Assembly (NCBI RefSeq): GCF_021245735.1 | Contig: NZ_JAJISB010000025.1 | Location: forward strand, 35,843-99,842 | Reading direction: 5' to 3' | Length of the DNA stretch: 64,000 nt | Source of the DNA: Brevibacillus daliensis | GTDB lineage: Bacteria > Bacillota > Bacilli > Brevibacillales > Brevibacillaceae | Shown: piece after piece, positions 63,089 to 64,000 of the stretch | Layout: each line of letters opens with the position of its first letter | How positions within the stretch are numbered: the first letter of the stretch is position 1 | Position numbers and translations under genes: made by a program | The notes under the pieces: model-generated | The model's database searches: none | What the model was told of the DNA's origin: nothing | What the model saw: only the letters and a program-made list of their open reading frames with translations

Positions 63089-63493
63089 ATGAAGTTTCGA
63101 GTATTGCTCATACTTTTTTTGACTGTACCTATTATTGAAATCTGGGGGATCATTAGCGTAGGGAAGGTAATCGGACCATTATGGACGATAGCTCTGTTAA
63201 TTCTTACTTCTGTAGCAGGTGCTTATTTAGCCAAACAGCAGGGTACTCAAATGCTGAAACTATTACAAATGCAGCTATCTCGAGGGCAAATGCCTACCGA
63301 TACGATTTTGGATGGTCTTTTACTCCTTATCGGTGGAATTATGCTGTTATTCCCTGGCTTCTTCACGGATGTGGTCGGTTTGGTGTTCCTCTTTCCTTTT
63401 ACAAGAATGATTCTTCGTCATTTATTAAAAGGCTGGATAACGTCGATGATTGCATCAGGTAAAATGATTACGTTTATTAACTTTAGAAGGTAA
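63089..63493 (+). CDS. fxsA: FxsA family membrane protein (YtzA)
   Basis: A 134-residue membrane protein with three to four helices: LLILFLTVPIIEIWG, GPLWTIALLILTSVAGAYLAKQQG, DGLLLLIGGIMLLFPGFFTDVVG and VFLFPFTRMILRH. These are FxsA-family hallmarks (GxxLAxxQG, LLxPGFxTD). FxsA suppresses F-plasmid exclusion of phage T7 in E. coli. ATG at 63089 with GAGGGAGTGATAGTG is chosen; the earlier in-frame ATG at 63035 lacks family alignment. Confidence 0.9.
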   Translation: MKFRVLLILFLTVPIIEIWGIISVGKVIGPLWTIALLILTSVAGAYLAKQQGTQMLKLLQMQLSRGQMPTDTILDGLLLLIGGIMLLFPGFFTDVVGLVFLFPFTRMILRHLLKGWITSMIASGKMITFINFRR

Positions 63494-63500
63494 AAAGCAA

Positions 63501-63536
63501 AACAGTCAGTCGCTTAATTAGCTGGCTGTTTTTTTC
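63501..63536 (+). terminator. Terminator after fxsA
   Basis: AACAGTCAG / CTGGCTGTT with two mismatches is followed by seven T. Confidence 0.7.
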
Positions 63537-63547
63537 TGTAGTGGGAT

Positions 63548-63990
63548 GCAGAAGAAGCACATTTTTTGACAGATAAGAATTTATAAAAATTCTCATCTAC
63601 ATAAGTGCAACTAAGGCTTTACCTGCGGCAAAGCCAAGTTTTCTAATCTGCAAACTCGTTAAGGTCCCGCAAGGGAGCTTAAGAATGTCCGCTACAAAAT
63701 AAAGAGTGCAAAAAGTGCAAAAAGAGGTGACGCTACGCAGTATCTCATGGGTTGCACTTTTTATTCCGCCCTCTTTGTTATGTAGCTGAGTAGGACCTTA
63801 AATAGTTCTGGTCAAAAAATGTGCTTCTTATGCTAACGGCTTCAGTGTAAAAACAATAACAAAAACCAACAGCATGAAAAACCAGCTTCTCTTTTCACAC
63901 GGAGCGGACAGTCAAACCCTCTTTGAGGCGAAGACCCTTTTAGCGAAGAGTGAAAAGAGAAGCTGGTTTTCTCCACGAAAGTAGGATGAA
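63548..63990 (+). repeat. Dispersed repeat, copy E (R1 plus second module, with R2 inserted)
   Basis: The R1 left arm starts at 63548, is interrupted at 63570-63647 by R2, and resumes with CTGCAAACTCGTTAAGGTCC. It then shows the CCC-GCAA-GGG hairpin, apical AAGTGCAA/TTGCACTT and the right arm ending near 63835. The second module (63878-63897 with 63950-63969, a perfect 20-bp inverted repeat identical to that of copy B) follows and ends CTCCACGAAAGTAGG. The repeat fills the gap after fxsA to the window end. Confidence 0.82.
63570..63647 (+). repeat. Double-hairpin repeat R2, copy 2, nested in R1 copy E
   Basis: A 78-bp match to 27721-27809, with an 11-bp deletion in the second hairpin loop and a two-base change in the first palindrome. 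It is embedded in the outer left arm region of R1 copy E. Confidence 0.82.
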
Positions 63991-64000
63991 CACAAAGCTT

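Noticed and set aside
63548..63990. Copy E considered as an insertion sequence
   Set aside because: No transposase-like ORF in any frame; at most it is a non-autonomous element.

Overview
The window looks like a chromosomal segment of a low-to-moderate GC, endospore-forming member of the Bacillales. Strong AGGAGG-type ribosome binding sites, frequent TTG/GTG starts, a yheA/yheB/YheCD spore-coat locus, and the block dnaE - malic enzyme - accDA - pfkA - pyk - fxsA all point that way. The gene content, with a phenylacetate island and four tandem YheC/D genes, best fits Brevibacillus (B. laterosporus-like). That genus call is an inference from content, not a computed match.

Layout. 1-2.1 kb: ptsH-ptsI. 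2.4-4.5 kb: an NlpC/P60 wall hydrolase, a hemolysin-III/TrhA membrane protein and yjdF with a riboswitch-like leader. 4.6-6.7 kb: a long leader and the DEAD-box helicase cshA. 6.8-11.3 kb: an MFS exporter, a phospholipid-methyltransferase-like protein and an OmpR/VanS-like two-component pair. 11.8-13.7 kb: a YeiH-type exporter and two small proteins. 13.2-21.1 kb: a minus-strand spore-surface locus. It holds a repeat protein with six alternating motifs, a beta-lactamase-fold protein that has lost its catalytic residues, and an operon of four YheC/YheD ATP-grasp proteins behind a sigma-K-like promoter, with yheB divergent from it. 22.7-29.8 kb: NhaC antiporter, ZIP transporter, mscL, yheA, ytoI, an unrecognised HExxGH metalloprotein and ytpI.

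30-49.3 kb is a complete-looking aerobic phenylacetate island. It comprises a first operon (EthD-like protein, paaI, crotonases, paaK, paaG, paaH plus a degenerate paralogue, two thiolases, a FlK-like thioesterase), the regulator gene paaX, a five-gene branched-chain-type ABC importer, and paaABCD plus an aldehyde dehydrogenase. No paaE reductase and no fused paaZ are present. The promoters of the first operon, paaX and paaABCD share a GTTAT-AA-ACG type sequence that is a good candidate PaaX operator. 49.9-51 kb is AT-rich: a leucine-rich-repeat gene followed by a coding remnant. 51.2-63.5 kb is core metabolism: dnaE, malic enzyme (19-bp palindrome of GntR/FadR type at its promoter), the FadR-family regulator, accD-accA, pfkA, pyk, a YbgC thioesterase and fxsA.

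The most unusual content is a dispersed non-coding repeat family. Four full copies of a roughly 210-bp element (2140, 22431, 49426, 63548) and one internally deleted relative (11385) sit just downstream of plus-strand genes, all in the same orientation. The arms of their nested stems differ between copies yet remain complementary, and three copies show a CCC-GCAA-GGG tetraloop hairpin. This suggests selection on a folded RNA or DNA structure rather than on protein. A second, shorter double-hairpin repeat (27721) is found again inserted inside the copy at 63548. No transposase is present in the window.
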